A stretch of 64,000 bases of DNA from Alkalimonas delamerensis. Its GTDB lineage: Bacteria; Pseudomonadota; Gammaproteobacteria; Enterobacterales; Alteromonadaceae. The notes beneath the pieces were generated by a model. It ran no database searches and had not been told where the DNA came from. It was given only the letters and a program-made list of their open reading frames with translations. A program made the position numbers and the translations under genes. Location of the stretch: positions 434,001 to 498,000 of the forward strand of contig NZ_JAUZVY010000001.1 of assembly GCF_030717955.1 (NCBI RefSeq), in the 5' to 3' direction. Of this stretch, positions 32,725 to 41,757 are shown one piece after another (position 1 is the first letter of the stretch; each line of letters begins with the position of its first letter).

Positions 32725-35361
32725 ATGAGATTAAGACAAACACTGCTGGTGTATCTGGTCCCTTTAATGCTGTTGCCAGCTTTGTTGTTTGGTGTGCTTG
32801 CTATCAAGTTCAGCCAGTCGTTTTACTGGCAACAAGCAAACCTAAAAGCCAGCAGTTTTTTGCAGCAGCAACAGCTGGCCATTCATACCGAGCTGATGCA
32901 ACTGAGCATTCAACTGCAGGATCTGACATCCAGCGGCCAGCTGATGGACTACCTGGCCGCTGAGCGTGCAGAGCCTCAGTTATTGCTTGAGCAGTGGCAA
33001 CGACGATTGCAGCCCTTTGCTGCTCAACAGGCGAGTATCAAATTGGTTCGGTTAAATGGCGCTACCGAGCTGGTGTGGCCAATCATCAGTGATACCTTGC
33101 CTTCGGCTCGCTTTCAACAACGGCATTTGGCCCGGTTGCAGGGAATGATTCAGGAAGAGCTGCTGTTTTTTGCCACCGAAGCAGATGCCAGCGAGCCACG
33201 ACTGTTTATCGCTCGAAAAGTTTACAACCCGTCGGCCGCCAACAGCGACACACGGCAGCTTTGGGGGTATTTGGTGCTCAGCCTTGAGCCTGAGGCTGTG
33301 CGGAAGATATTGCAGCAATCGTTAACACCTGGCAGCATTTCACTGATTATTAGCCCGGCCGCAACGATCGCTTTTTCAGACAGGCTACCCTTGATTGGCA
33401 GCACTTTCGCCCCCAGCCATTTCCGTACCATTCAACAAAGCATTCAGCAGCAGGACATGGTGCCTGGTACTTTATTGGGGCAACCCATGCTGCTAAAAGG
33501 AGCTGAGTTGCCAGGGGGCTTTCAGTTATTGCTTGGCATCAACCAGCAAGAGTTGATGGCTGCGACCCGATTTCAGCCTTGGGTGATCGGGGCCTTGTTG
33601 GTAGCCATCATGCTGCTACTGCCCTTTAGTATCTATGGGTTGCTGATCCGACATGTATTTACCCCTATTCGTAAATTGACGCAAGCCAAAACGGCTGTTG
33701 GACGCGGGGATTTGTCAACCTTGTTGCCGGTAAGCAAACAGGACGAGTTGGGAGATATGTTTGCGGCTTTTAATGTGATGGTCCGTCAGCTGCGGGTGTA
33801 CCGTGAGCGGGAAAGAGCGTACAAGCAGCAGCTCGAAGACAAGGTATTAAAGCGAACCCAGGACTTAGCCCGGGCCAATGATGATTTAGCTGCCGCGAAT
33901 CAGGAGCTGATTGTTGCCCGGGAAACTGCCGAGCAGGCCAGTCGATTGAAGAGTGTGTTTTTGGCTAATATGAGCCATGAAATTCGCACGCCACTGACGG
34001 CCATCATTGGTTTTAGCGAGCAGAGCGTGCAAACGGAAAATCCTGAACAGATCAAAGATTATCAGCTACGGGTATTAAAAAGCAGCCAACATCTGCTGAA
34101 CCTGATCAACGACATCCTGGATCTGTCTAAAATTGAAGCGGATAAGCTGGAGCTGCAACAACAGCCGTATTGCTGTCTGGAAATCATTGACGATGTTTAC
34201 CAACTGAGTTTGACGCAGGCCAAAGCCAAGGGACTTGATTGCGAACTGCAGCTGCGTTTCCCATTGCCCAAACAGATTGTTGGTGATGAAGTTCGCTTCC
34301 GTCAGGTGCTGTTAAACCTGGTCAGCAATGCCATTAAGTTTACCGAGCAAGGTCGGGTTGAGTATGAGTTGATGGCACAACAACTTAAAATTTCAGTGAA
34401 AGATACCGGCATTGGCATTGCTCCGGCAGAGCTGTCCCGGTTATTTCAACCTTTCGTGCAGGCTGATGCTACTGTCACCCGTCATTTTGGCGGTACCGGT
34501 TTAGGTTTGTGTATCTCGAAAAAGTTGATCCAGCAAATGGGAGGCGACATTCGGGTCGACAGTGTGAAAGGTGTTGGCAGTAATTTTGAAGTGATCCTGG
34601 ATTGCACAGGGATGTCGATTGAGCTGGTGCAGTCCTATCAGGCTCCACAGCCACAGCAACCTGCGGCCCTGGTCAACGAGCAGTGCCCACTGCATATTCT
34701 GGTGGCAGAAGACAATCCCGACAATCAATTGTTGCTGGGCATCTTGTTGCAGCAAGTGAACGCAAGTTATGTGATGGCTGTGAACGGCCATGAAGCGGTT
34801 GAAAAAGCGTTGAGCGAAGATTTTGACCTGATATTTATGGACATGCAGATGCCGACTATGGGAGGGGAGGAGGCAACCGGCTTGATACGCCATGCCGGTA
34901 TTAACACCCCTATCATCGCGGTGACGGCCAATGTGATGAGTGAAGATATCGAGCGTTACAAAGCCTCGGGCTGCCAAGACGTCTTATCCAAACCAATTGA
35001 TCAACAACAATTTTTGAAGCTGGTACAGTCGTATCGGCCAGATCAACCTCAAAGTGATCATCGGGAGTTTGAACGCCGTCTGGCCGAAGACCCAGTGGTG
35101 CAGGCTTTGAAAAACAATTTCCGTGAACGGTTGCCGGATTTGGTGCAGCAGTTGGTCCAGTCTAGTGCAGCAGAGCGTTGGCAACAGCTGGCGTTTGATG
35201 CGCACAGCCTAAAAGGCAGTGCTGGCAGTATGGGGTTTCAGCAACTAACTGAATTGGCGGCTGAGTTGGAGCTGCAAGCTCAACAACAATCAGCCCAGGC
35301 TTGCCAACAATTGGTAACCAGGATGGAGCAAATTGTGCTGGAGGAGCTTACGGATGTCTGA
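32725..35361 (+). CDS. Tripartite hybrid sensor histidine kinase (BarA-like)
   Basis: An 878-residue inner-membrane kinase. Order: helix 1 (about 8-28), periplasmic sensor (29-280), helix 2 (284-305), HAMP (to about 360), coiled coil, HisKA with H418 in NMSHEIRTPL, HATPase with GTGLGLCISKKL, a receiver domain with D706 in IFMDMQMP, and a C-terminal Hpt domain with H827 in DAHSLKGSAGS. This is the three-step phosphorelay layout of BarA/ArcB. The sensor region has no recognised fold. ATG 32725 places the first helix correctly; an upstream start adds an unrelated Cys-rich stretch. Its partner regulator is not encoded here; HIT and HDOD genes follow. Confidence 0.9.
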   Translation: MRLRQTLLVYLVPLMLLPALLFGVLAIKFSQSFYWQQANLKASSFLQQQQLAIHTELMQLSIQLQDLTSSGQLMDYLAAERAEPQLLLEQWQRRLQPFAAQQASIKLVRLNGATELVWPIISDTLPSARFQQRHLARLQGMIQEELLFFATEADASEPRLFIARKVYNPSAANSDTRQLWGYLVLSLEPEAVRKILQQSLTPGSISLIISPAATIAFSDRLPLIGSTFAPSHFRTIQQSIQQQDMVPGTLLGQPMLLKGAELPGGFQLLLGINQQELMAATRFQPWVIGALLVAIMLLLPFSIYGLLIRHVFTPIRKLTQAKTAVGRGDLSTLLPVSKQDELGDMFAAFNVMVRQLRVYRERERAYKQQLEDKVLKRTQDLARANDDLAAANQELIVARETAEQASRLKSVFLANMSHEIRTPLTAIIGFSEQSVQTENPEQIKDYQLRVLKSSQHLLNLINDILDLSKIEADKLELQQQPYCCLEIIDDVYQLSLTQAKAKGLDCELQLRFPLPKQIVGDEVRFRQVLLNLVSNAIKFTEQGRVEYELMAQQLKISVKDTGIGIAPAELSRLFQPFVQADATVTRHFGGTGLGLCISKKLIQQMGGDIRVDSVKGVGSNFEVILDCTGMSIELVQSYQAPQPQQPAALVNEQCPLHILVAEDNPDNQLLLGILLQQVNASYVMAVNGHEAVEKALSEDFDLIFMDMQMPTMGGEEATGLIRHAGINTPIIAVTANVMSEDIERYKASGCQDVLSKPIDQQQFLKLVQSYRPDQPQSDHREFERRLAEDPVVQALKNNFRERLPDLVQQLVQSSAAERWQQLAFDAHSLKGSAGSMGFQQLTELAAELELQAQQQSAQACQQLVTRMEQIVLEELTDV

Positions 35362-35803
35362 ACCGATCCCATTTCAACTGGCTGATGCGCTGCAGCGCGA
35401 CAGCAACTTTGTTGCGGACTGGCCTTTATGTCAGCTTCGAGTGATGAACGATCAGCAGTATCCCTGGTTCGTGATGATTCCAAGACGGTCCGCAGTGACA
35501 GAGTTGATTGACTTGACCGAGCAGGATTACTGGCAGTGTCTGCAAGAAATTCGGGCCTTTTCCGGCTGGTTGCAGCAGCAGTTCCAACCCGACAAATTAA
35601 ATATTGCCGCTCTTGGCAATATGGTGCCACAATTACATATTCACCAAATTGCCCGCTTTCGGACAGATCTGGCCTGGCCTGCTCCGATCTGGGGCAAGGT
35701 GCCGATGCAGCCTTATCCAGAGGTCAAGTTGCAACAGCTGATTGAACTGTGGCAGCCAAGCCTTGTCGCGAGAATGCCATCGCCATCATCCAACGGAGTT
35801 TAA
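35354..35803 (+). CDS. HIT-domain protein
   Basis: A 149-residue histidine-triad hydrolase-like protein. The triad region reads QLHIHQIARF: the two later histidines are kept and the first position is glutamine, a variant also seen in related gammaproteobacterial HIT proteins (recalled). FVMIPRRSAVTELIDL and WPAPIWGK fit the same group. Substrates in the family are nucleotide phosphoramidates or dinucleoside polyphosphates. It overlaps the kinase gene by 8 bases and lies 2 bases before the HDOD gene, so all three are probably one transcript. Confidence 0.85.
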   Translation: MSEPIPFQLADALQRDSNFVADWPLCQLRVMNDQQYPWFVMIPRRSAVTELIDLTEQDYWQCLQEIRAFSGWLQQQFQPDKLNIAALGNMVPQLHIHQIARFRTDLAWPAPIWGKVPMQPYPEVKLQQLIELWQPSLVARMPSPSSNGV

Positions 35804-35805
35804 CT

Positions 35806-36645
35806 ATGTCAGCAGAGCACACACTCATTTCCATTCTGGTTGACAAATTGCGCCACGACCGCCTGGTGCTGCCCACCTTGCCGGAAATTGCACTCCGGGT
35901 ACGTCGCACTGCCGATGATCCAGAAGTCAGCCTGGCCGATATGGCCGAAGTGATTAGCATGGATCCAGCTTTGGCAGCCAGGATGATACGGGTGGCCAAC
36001 AGTGCTTTTTTAGGTCGAACCATCAAAGTCAGTACACTAAGCCAAGCTGTGACCCGCATTGGGCTGAGCCAGATTAAAACCATTGCCACTGCCATGGCCA
36101 TGGAGCAACTCTTTGTCAGTCAGAACAAGCAAATTCAGCAGATGATGGACAAGGCCTGGCGAGATACCGTGCAGGTGACCAGCATTGCAGTAGCCTGTCT
36201 CAGCTACTACCGCTCGACTCAGCGGCACTGTGCCCTTAGCATTGATGAAATGACGCTGGCAGCACTGCTGCATCACATTGGTTTACTGCCGATTTTGACC
36301 GAGGCGGAGCAGCATCAAAATGCTTTTGGTCATCCTGGCTTTATGCGCCATGCGATGGTGAAGCTATCACCAAAAATTGGTCTGGCTATTTTACAAGCCT
36401 GGGGCTTTTCAGAGATGTATCAGCGAGTGATTGCCAACTGGCAAAAGCCGGAGCACTCAGCGCAACCGGATTACACCGACTTTGTCCGTATCGCCACCAT
36501 AGTGCAGCAAAGCTTTCCTGTACAAGACCAGCAGCAGGCTCTGCTCAACCACTACATTGAGCAAGGTGTGCTGCCGGACGCTGATTTTATGCAAGAGCCG
36601 GCCATCACTGCTGTGTATCAGGATGTCCGGGCTCTGTTTGCTTAA
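35806..36645 (+). CDS. HDOD-domain signalling protein
   Basis: A 279-residue protein consisting of an HDOD domain, a non-catalytic relative of HD phosphohydrolases. Diagnostic parts: LPTLPEIALRVRRTADDP near the start, VISMDPALAARMIRVANSAFLG, and SQAVTRIGLSQIKTIATAMAM. These proteins serve as output or scaffold modules in signalling (for example with chemotaxis, c-di-GMP or stress pathways). It follows a hybrid kinase and a HIT gene without a gap; the order suggests the kinase pathway uses it, but this is inference. Confidence 0.9.
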   Translation: MSAEHTLISILVDKLRHDRLVLPTLPEIALRVRRTADDPEVSLADMAEVISMDPALAARMIRVANSAFLGRTIKVSTLSQAVTRIGLSQIKTIATAMAMEQLFVSQNKQIQQMMDKAWRDTVQVTSIAVACLSYYRSTQRHCALSIDEMTLAALLHHIGLLPILTEAEQHQNAFGHPGFMRHAMVKLSPKIGLAILQAWGFSEMYQRVIANWQKPEHSAQPDYTDFVRIATIVQQSFPVQDQQQALLNHYIEQGVLPDADFMQEPAITAVYQDVRALFA

Positions 36646-36662
36646 AGCTTTTCTGAAGGCGG

Positions 36663-37559
36663 TTACTCGGCCGGTGTGACGGCTGCGGCGATGTGATCCA
36701 GCGCGGCAGTTAAGGTCGAAGCCATCAATAGCGAGTCGGCAGCCAGCCGCGCCTCGGCATCCTCAAAGCCTAACTCGTCGTTTTTACTGCTGATGCTGTC
36801 ATGGAAGCGCAGGCTCTTGACACTGCCATCTTCACAGACTTTCAGGCTAATGCCTTCTTCCTGCACCAGCTCCAGTCGAATTACGGCTTTATCCTGCAGA
36901 TGGCTGAGTACCTCATCGGTGCTCAGCAGATGGTTGCTAAAACGCACTTTAGCACCTTCTTCATCCGGGGCTTTTAATTCAACTTCGTGACCCAGTTGAA
37001 AGCTGGCTGGTAACTGCTGCGCCTGCAACCAGTGCTGCAGAGCATCGCTTAAGCGGTAAGGGTCCAGCCAGGGCAGTGCGGGTAAAGAACCCAAAGCTTT
37101 GCGCAGCAACGCCAGCACATCTTCTGCCCGGCTACTGCTGCTAGTGTTAATGATAATACGCTGTTTGTTCAAATCCAGGCAGGCAATCACGCTTTGAGTT
37201 TTACTAAAAGCGCGTGGCAGCAAACTAAAGGTGACTTCTTCTTTGATGCTGTCTTTTTCCTTGCGACTTAACGGCCGACCTTTCTCTGTCGTCAAGGCCT
37301 CAATTTTCGGCTGCATTTCGTCCTGCACCACGGCGGCGGGCAGAATTTTTTCCTGCCGCTTCAGGGCAAAAAACAAGTACTGTTGATTTTGGTAGCAATA
37401 ATTCTGCACAGACTCAAACGGAAAACTAAACCCCTGGCTGGATGGTTGTTGACCGCTGCAGGGCTTGAAGCGAAATTCGTGCAGGGCTTGCTCCAGACTG
37501 GCTTTATCCACAGTGACTGGGGAACTTAACTGATAAATACGACAATTCTTAAACCACAT
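36663..37559 (-). CDS. rdgC: Recombination-associated protein RdgC
   Basis: A 298-residue DNA-binding ring-forming protein that modulates RecA and is needed for growth in some recombination-deficient strains. N-terminal MWFKNCRIYQL and internal blocks FKPCSGQQPSSQGFSFPF, LPAAVVQDEMQPKI and KEKDSIKEEV match RdgC well. Length is near the E. coli protein (303). The gene is convergent with the HDOD gene and starts 170 bases after the kinase at 37645-39390 on the same strand. Confidence 0.95.
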   Translation of the reverse strand: MWFKNCRIYQLSSPVTVDKASLEQALHEFRFKPCSGQQPSSQGFSFPFESVQNYCYQNQQYLFFALKRQEKILPAAVVQDEMQPKIEALTTEKGRPLSRKEKDSIKEEVTFSLLPRAFSKTQSVIACLDLNKQRIIINTSSSSRAEDVLALLRKALGSLPALPWLDPYRLSDALQHWLQAQQLPASFQLGHEVELKAPDEEGAKVRFSNHLLSTDEVLSHLQDKAVIRLELVQEEGISLKVCEDGSVKSLRFHDSISSKNDELGFEDAEARLAADSLLMASTLTAALDHIAAAVTPAE

Positions 37560-37644
37560 ACCAAGCTCTTAACGACAAAAAAGGGCATCAGTATAACGTG
37601 CTGCAGCCGCAGGGTATAGCGCCCAGGAGTCTGGGAGCTGGGTG

Positions 37645-39390
37645 TTAAGCAGTTTGCTTCTTGGGAAAACGTATATGGTAGCTCAGCCCTTTGCCGGGCT
37701 CGCTGCTGACTTCGATGCTGCCTTTTAAGGTTTGCCGTACCAGGTTGTAGGTTATATGAGTCCCTAAACCACTGCCACCGGCTTCTCGTTTGGTGGTAAA
37801 GAAAGGATGAAAGAGTTTCTCCAGCTGCTCGGGGGTTAAACCCTTGCCGTTATCGCTGTAGCGAATATCAATGTCATCGCCATCGTCGAGAACGGTGATG
37901 CGGATTTGTCCTTCTGCCATCTCTTCAAAGCCATGGATCAAAGAGTTCATCAGTAAATTGGTGAAAATTTGCGAGATAGCGCCGGCAGGGCAGGTTAGCT
38001 GCAAGTCGGCCGGGCAGTTGACATCTACCTGGTGCTTGGTTTTTTTAAAGTGCGGATGCAAGGAGCGGATCACTTCCTGCAAATAAGCATCCAGCCGAAT
38101 GGTGCGTATGGCTTCGCTGGTCTGATCGACCGCAATCTGTTTAAAGCTGGCAATCAGATCCGAAGCCCGGTTTAAGTTGGATTCCAGTAAGGTGGCGGTT
38201 TCGGTCGCCTCCGCAATGAATTGCTCCAGGTTTTTCGGAGACAGCGTTTTGGCCTGGTAAGCCTTTTGCAAGTGCTGAATTTTTTCCGATAAAAAGCTGG
38301 TAGCCGTGACGCCAATACCGACCGGCGTATTCACCTCATGGGTGATGCCTGCAACCAGGCCTCCCAAAGCGGCCATTTTTTCCGATTGCACCAAGCGATC
38401 CTGGGTTTGTTTTAAATCTTCCACCAGATTTTCCAGCTCGGTTTGCTTGCTGCGCAGTGCTTGCTCAATATGACGGCGTCGCTCGATCTCTTCTTTTAAA
38501 CTCTGCTGTTTGACTTCCAGTTGCTGCTTTTGTTGCTGCAAGTCCATCATGGCCTGGCTTAAACCGGAGGTTTTTCGTGCGACCTCTTGCTCCAGTACCA
38601 GATTGTGTTGGTCTAGCTTTTCATTGCTAACCACCAGTTCCTTCTGGGTACTTTCCAACCGGGACTTGTAATCCTGCACCCGGTTGATCAAGCGGTTAAA
38701 AGCCGTGGTCATCACGCCGAGTTCAATGCTGCTTTCGCTGCGGCCGGTTTCGATGCGGGCGCCATCGAGATGGTCCAGCTCCAGTTCTTCGATTTGCTGG
38801 GTGAGTTCGGCCATCGGCTCGGTTAAATAACGGCGAAACGCCAGTAAGAATAGAATAATCAGGAAGGTGGTTTTCAGCATGGCATTGCCGATCAGAAAGA
38901 AAATACCAATTTTAATCCGATCGATCACGATGGCCCGGCTGGAAAACAGGGTGACATCGCCTACCTGAGTGGCTCGGCCAGAAAACTCAAAAATCAATGG
39001 AAAGGTGTAACCAAAGAGACCGGATTGTTGCTCCGCCAGTTGGATCCCTTCTCGCACCAGTTCGCTGCCATGGCGTTGGCTAATATCGACATGGCGGCCA
39101 AGTTGGGTAATGACCGTACCGCTGTCATCCCGAACGATAATGCCTTCGACTGCAGGAATGGCCAGCAGGCCATCAGCAATCACCAGCGCTTGCTGGGTAT
39201 TGAGTTCCCAGATGGCCCGGGTCAGACTACCGGAAAAGGTTTGCTGCAAAGTGGCCAGTTCGCTGTTGATGTAACGTTTGGTATTCAGGTACTCGGCACC
39301 GATTTGCGCCAAAGTGACGACAAAGGTCAGTATAAAGTACACCGATAAGACTTTGGTCAACAGGGTTCTGGACAAACTTCTTTGCTGCAT
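37645..39390 (-). CDS. Membrane sensor histidine kinase (HAMP, coiled coil, HisKA, HATPase)
   Basis: A 581-residue kinase. Helix 1 (13-30), a periplasmic region of about 130 residues, helix 2 (161-185) and a HAMP segment are followed by a very long Q/E/L-rich coiled coil (240-335). The phosphoacceptor is H351 in AGITHEVNTPVGIG, and the ATPase has GGSGLGTHITYNLV near the end. The H-box THEVNTP is of the type found in kinases that work with c-di-GMP or chemotaxis-like partners. It is divergent, 307 bases, from a response regulator/CheC-like/GGDEF operon and is the likely input for it. No receiver domain is present. Confidence 0.9.
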   Translation of the reverse strand: MQQRSLSRTLLTKVLSVYFILTFVVTLAQIGAEYLNTKRYINSELATLQQTFSGSLTRAIWELNTQQALVIADGLLAIPAVEGIIVRDDSGTVITQLGRHVDISQRHGSELVREGIQLAEQQSGLFGYTFPLIFEFSGRATQVGDVTLFSSRAIVIDRIKIGIFFLIGNAMLKTTFLIILFLLAFRRYLTEPMAELTQQIEELELDHLDGARIETGRSESSIELGVMTTAFNRLINRVQDYKSRLESTQKELVVSNEKLDQHNLVLEQEVARKTSGLSQAMMDLQQQKQQLEVKQQSLKEEIERRRHIEQALRSKQTELENLVEDLKQTQDRLVQSEKMAALGGLVAGITHEVNTPVGIGVTATSFLSEKIQHLQKAYQAKTLSPKNLEQFIAEATETATLLESNLNRASDLIASFKQIAVDQTSEAIRTIRLDAYLQEVIRSLHPHFKKTKHQVDVNCPADLQLTCPAGAISQIFTNLLMNSLIHGFEEMAEGQIRITVLDDGDDIDIRYSDNGKGLTPEQLEKLFHPFFTTKREAGGSGLGTHITYNLVRQTLKGSIEVSSEPGKGLSYHIRFPKKQTA

Positions 39391-39697
39391 TAGGTGGTCC
39401 TTTTAAAACAGCACGGTACGTTCTCGGGCAGTTTTTGCCTTCCGCGATCGCTACCGGAAGGGGTTCTAAGGCTGCCAGCTATAGACTATAGCCTAATTTC
39501 TTCTGTATAGGTGGTATTATCCAAGCCATGCAAGACTCAAGCTGCTGGTATTCAATGCAAATTTTTGAGTCTTTACATGCTTAAACTAGCAGACTTTTAG
39601 CCAACTTGCATTGTATTTGGCTTCTGGTTATAGTCGAGTGATTGATTCGGAGCAATCGAACAACACTCATAAAAACAACCCTCAGAGAGCTGTGCGC
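39391..39697. other. Divergent region between kinase and response regulator
   Basis: About 307 bases holding the opposing promoters of the kinase and of the CheY/CheC/GGDEF genes. AT-rich patches occur (for example TATAGGTGGTATTAT near 39505), but I cannot fix promoter boxes or an operator. No small gene is evident. Confidence 0.45.
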
Positions 39698-40063
39698 ATG
39701 AGCTTAACCGCTTTAATCTGTGATGACTCTGTCCTGGCCCGCAAACAGGTTAAAAAAAGTCTGCCGGAAAACTTCGCTGCTACCGTTTTAACGGCATCCA
39801 ATGGTCTGGAAGCACTGGATATATTGAGCGCGCAAGAAATTGGCGTGGTTTTCCTCGATTTGACCATGCCGGAGCTCGATGGCATTGGTGTGCTGGAGGC
39901 TATTAAAGCCCGGCAGTTGAAGTCCTGTGTCATTGTTATTTCTGCCGATATTCAGCCCGAAATGCAAAAGCGGGTCGCGGAGCTTGGTGCCCTGGCCTTT
40001 ATTCAAAAACCGGTGAACCCGGACAAACTCAACCAGATACTGTCGCAGTATGGTTTGATCTGA
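39698..40063 (+). CDS. Single-domain response regulator (CheY-like)
   Basis: A 121-residue receiver domain. The acidic pair is in ALICDDSVLARKQ, the phospho-aspartate in VVFLDLTMPELDG, and the conserved lysine in AFIQKPVNP. With no output domain it probably signals by protein contact. ATG 39698 (MSLTALICDD) gives the standard length; the frame is open further upstream without domain content. Its stop TGA shares a base with the ATG of the CheC-like gene, so translation is coupled. Confidence 0.92.
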   Translation: MSLTALICDDSVLARKQVKKSLPENFAATVLTASNGLEALDILSAQEIGVVFLDLTMPELDGIGVLEAIKARQLKSCVIVISADIQPEMQKRVAELGALAFIQKPVNPDKLNQILSQYGLI

Positions 40064-40665
40064 TGGCGATGTTATCTGCTGACCAACAGGATGCGTTGCA
40101 AGAGCTAATGAATGTCGCTATGGGCATGGCCAGCGATCAGCTGGCTCGTTATTTAAACACCTTGGTGCATTTGCAAGTACCAGCCATCCGGCTGGTCCAG
40201 CCTTCGGATTTGTTGGCGCAGCTCGAGCCTGAGAATGCTGATCAGCAACGGCAGATAGTGAGTCAGGGCTTTATTGGCGATGCCGGCTTTCAGGGCGAAG
40301 CGGTGTTGTTTTACCAGTTGAGCAATGCCCGTCAGTTGGCAACGATGCTGGGCTATCCGGCAGATGATGCCAACGATGCCGAAATGCTGACCGATATCAG
40401 CTCCATTTTGACCACCACCTTTCTCAACAGTCTGGGCGGGCAGTTGAGTGCTCAGCTGTCTTACAGTGCTCCCAGGCTGTTAAGTGATCAGCAGGAACTG
40501 TTGGTGCAGCGTATCGAGACCCCTGGCTGGCGTGCTGCTTTGCAGGTCAGCATCCACTATCAGGTGATTGACTATGCGTTTCAATGCGAGATGGTGCTTT
40601 TGATACCGGAACTTGGCTTGCAGACTCTGCAGCAGCGGTTGGATGCTATTTTGCTGGAGTACTAG
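40063..40665 (+). CDS. CheC-like phosphatase/adaptor
   Basis: A 200-residue protein with the CheC/CheX/FliY pattern. The first active-site helix is canonical: DALQELMNVAMGMASDQL, with E and N three apart. The second, DISSILTTTFLNSLGG, has D and S at the E and N positions and may be inactive. CheC family proteins dephosphorylate CheY-like regulators, and the gene directly follows one. It is coupled to the regulator upstream and is followed by the diguanylate cyclase after 11 bases. Confidence 0.8.
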   Translation: MAMLSADQQDALQELMNVAMGMASDQLARYLNTLVHLQVPAIRLVQPSDLLAQLEPENADQQRQIVSQGFIGDAGFQGEAVLFYQLSNARQLATMLGYPADDANDAEMLTDISSILTTTFLNSLGGQLSAQLSYSAPRLLSDQQELLVQRIETPGWRAALQVSIHYQVIDYAFQCEMVLLIPELGLQTLQQRLDAILLEY

Positions 40666-40676
40666 CAGGAGGACGG

Positions 40677-41660
40677 ATGGACGCACAATGGCTGGCAATG
40701 CCTATTTTGCAGCAGTTAAACAGCGGTGTGCTGGTGCTCAGTACCGACTATCATATCTGCTTTTACAATCAGTTTATTGAGCGCAGGCTGGGTGTGCCCT
40801 TGGCCGAGGTGCGTCACAAATCCGTCTTTGATGTTTTCACCGATTTACCGGAAGCCTGGTTAAAGCGCAAGCTGGACAGTGTGGTCGCTTTGAACGCGCC
40901 GGTGTTTAGCTCATGGGAGCAACGGCCTTATGTGCTGAAACTGCCTCACCTGCGTCCGATCAGCAATGTCAGTGATTACATGATTCAAAATTGCAGCATG
41001 TTGCCCTTGTTGCATCCGCATACCGGTGAAACCTTTGTTTGTCTGCTCATCGAGGATGCCACCGATGTCAGCCTGTATCAGCAGGAGCTGCAACGCAATA
41101 TGCAGGCGTTGCAACAAGCCAACCGCATGGATGGTCTCACCCAGGTGTTTAACCGCAGTTATTGGGAACAGTTGTTGAATGCGGAGATCTTGCGCGCCAG
41201 ACGTTACCACCAACCTTTATCATTAATTTTATTTGATTTAGACAAGTTTAAGCAGCTGAACGATATCTATGGCCATCAGGGAGGCGATTATGTCCTGGTT
41301 GAGTTGTCTGCTTTCATTCAAAGCTTGCTGCGGGAGTCGGATTTGCTGGGGCGATATGGTGGCGAAGAGTTTGGCATTATCTTACCCAATACTGGACTTC
41401 AAGGGGCCAGTGAGGTGGCTAAGCGTATATGTCGTCAGGTCGCTGCGCATCCGTTGCATTATCAGCAGCAGGACATTCGTGCCACCATCAGTTTGGGGGT
41501 GGCTGAGTTGAATCCTCACCGGCAGCAGGATGTGCATGACCTGGTGCAATGTGCGGACCTGGCACTGTACTTATCCAAGCGTGAAGGCCGCAATCGCAGC
41601 ACCAGTTATCGGGATGAATTGCGTCACTACCTGCAGAAGATCACCGAAAGCGCCCATTAA
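40677..41660 (+). CDS. PAS-GGDEF diguanylate cyclase
   Basis: A 327-residue enzyme predicted to make cyclic di-GMP. A PAS-like sensor fills residues 1-150 (GVLVLSTDYHICFYNQFIERR), then a short helix, then the GGDEF domain. The active motif GGEEF is intact and an inhibitory-site RESD stands five residues before it, so product inhibition is expected. AGGAGG lies 6 bases before ATG 40677. It completes a regulator/CheC/cyclase unit, opposite a histidine kinase, pointing to a kinase-controlled c-di-GMP output. Confidence 0.9.
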   Translation: MDAQWLAMPILQQLNSGVLVLSTDYHICFYNQFIERRLGVPLAEVRHKSVFDVFTDLPEAWLKRKLDSVVALNAPVFSSWEQRPYVLKLPHLRPISNVSDYMIQNCSMLPLLHPHTGETFVCLLIEDATDVSLYQQELQRNMQALQQANRMDGLTQVFNRSYWEQLLNAEILRARRYHQPLSLILFDLDKFKQLNDIYGHQGGDYVLVELSAFIQSLLRESDLLGRYGGEEFGIILPNTGLQGASEVAKRICRQVAAHPLHYQQQDIRATISLGVAELNPHRQQDVHDLVQCADLALYLSKREGRNRSTSYRDELRHYLQKITESAH

Positions 41661-41663
41661 CGG

Positions 41664-41693
41664 TTGACAGACGTCTATAAGTCTGTGCATTAT
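41664..41693 (+). promoter_or_regulatory. Possible thr operon promoter
   Basis: A consensus TTGACA at 41664-41669 is followed, after 18 bases, by CATTAT at 41688-41693. The -10 is weak and would place the start almost at the leader ATG, so another promoter may exist further upstream. Confidence 0.4.
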
Positions 41694-41700
41694 GAAGCCT

Positions 41701-41757
41701 ATGAAAAATTTAATGACACTCACCACCACCATTATTACCACCACCCTGTCGGGGTAG
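41701..41757 (+). CDS. thrL: thr operon leader peptide
   Basis: An 18-codon leader peptide, MKNLMTLTTTIITTTLSG, with seven threonine and two isoleucine codons, ahead of a terminator and thrA. An in-frame ATG at 41692 could add three residues. Ribosome stalling at the Thr/Ile codons would free downstream RNA for the antiterminator. This is the standard attenuation device of enteric thr operons. Confidence 0.93.
   Translation: MKNLMTLTTTIITTTLSG

Noticed and set aside
41701..41757. CRISPR-like or microsatellite ACC repeat.
   Set aside because: The repeated ACC triplets are threonine codons of the thrL leader peptide.
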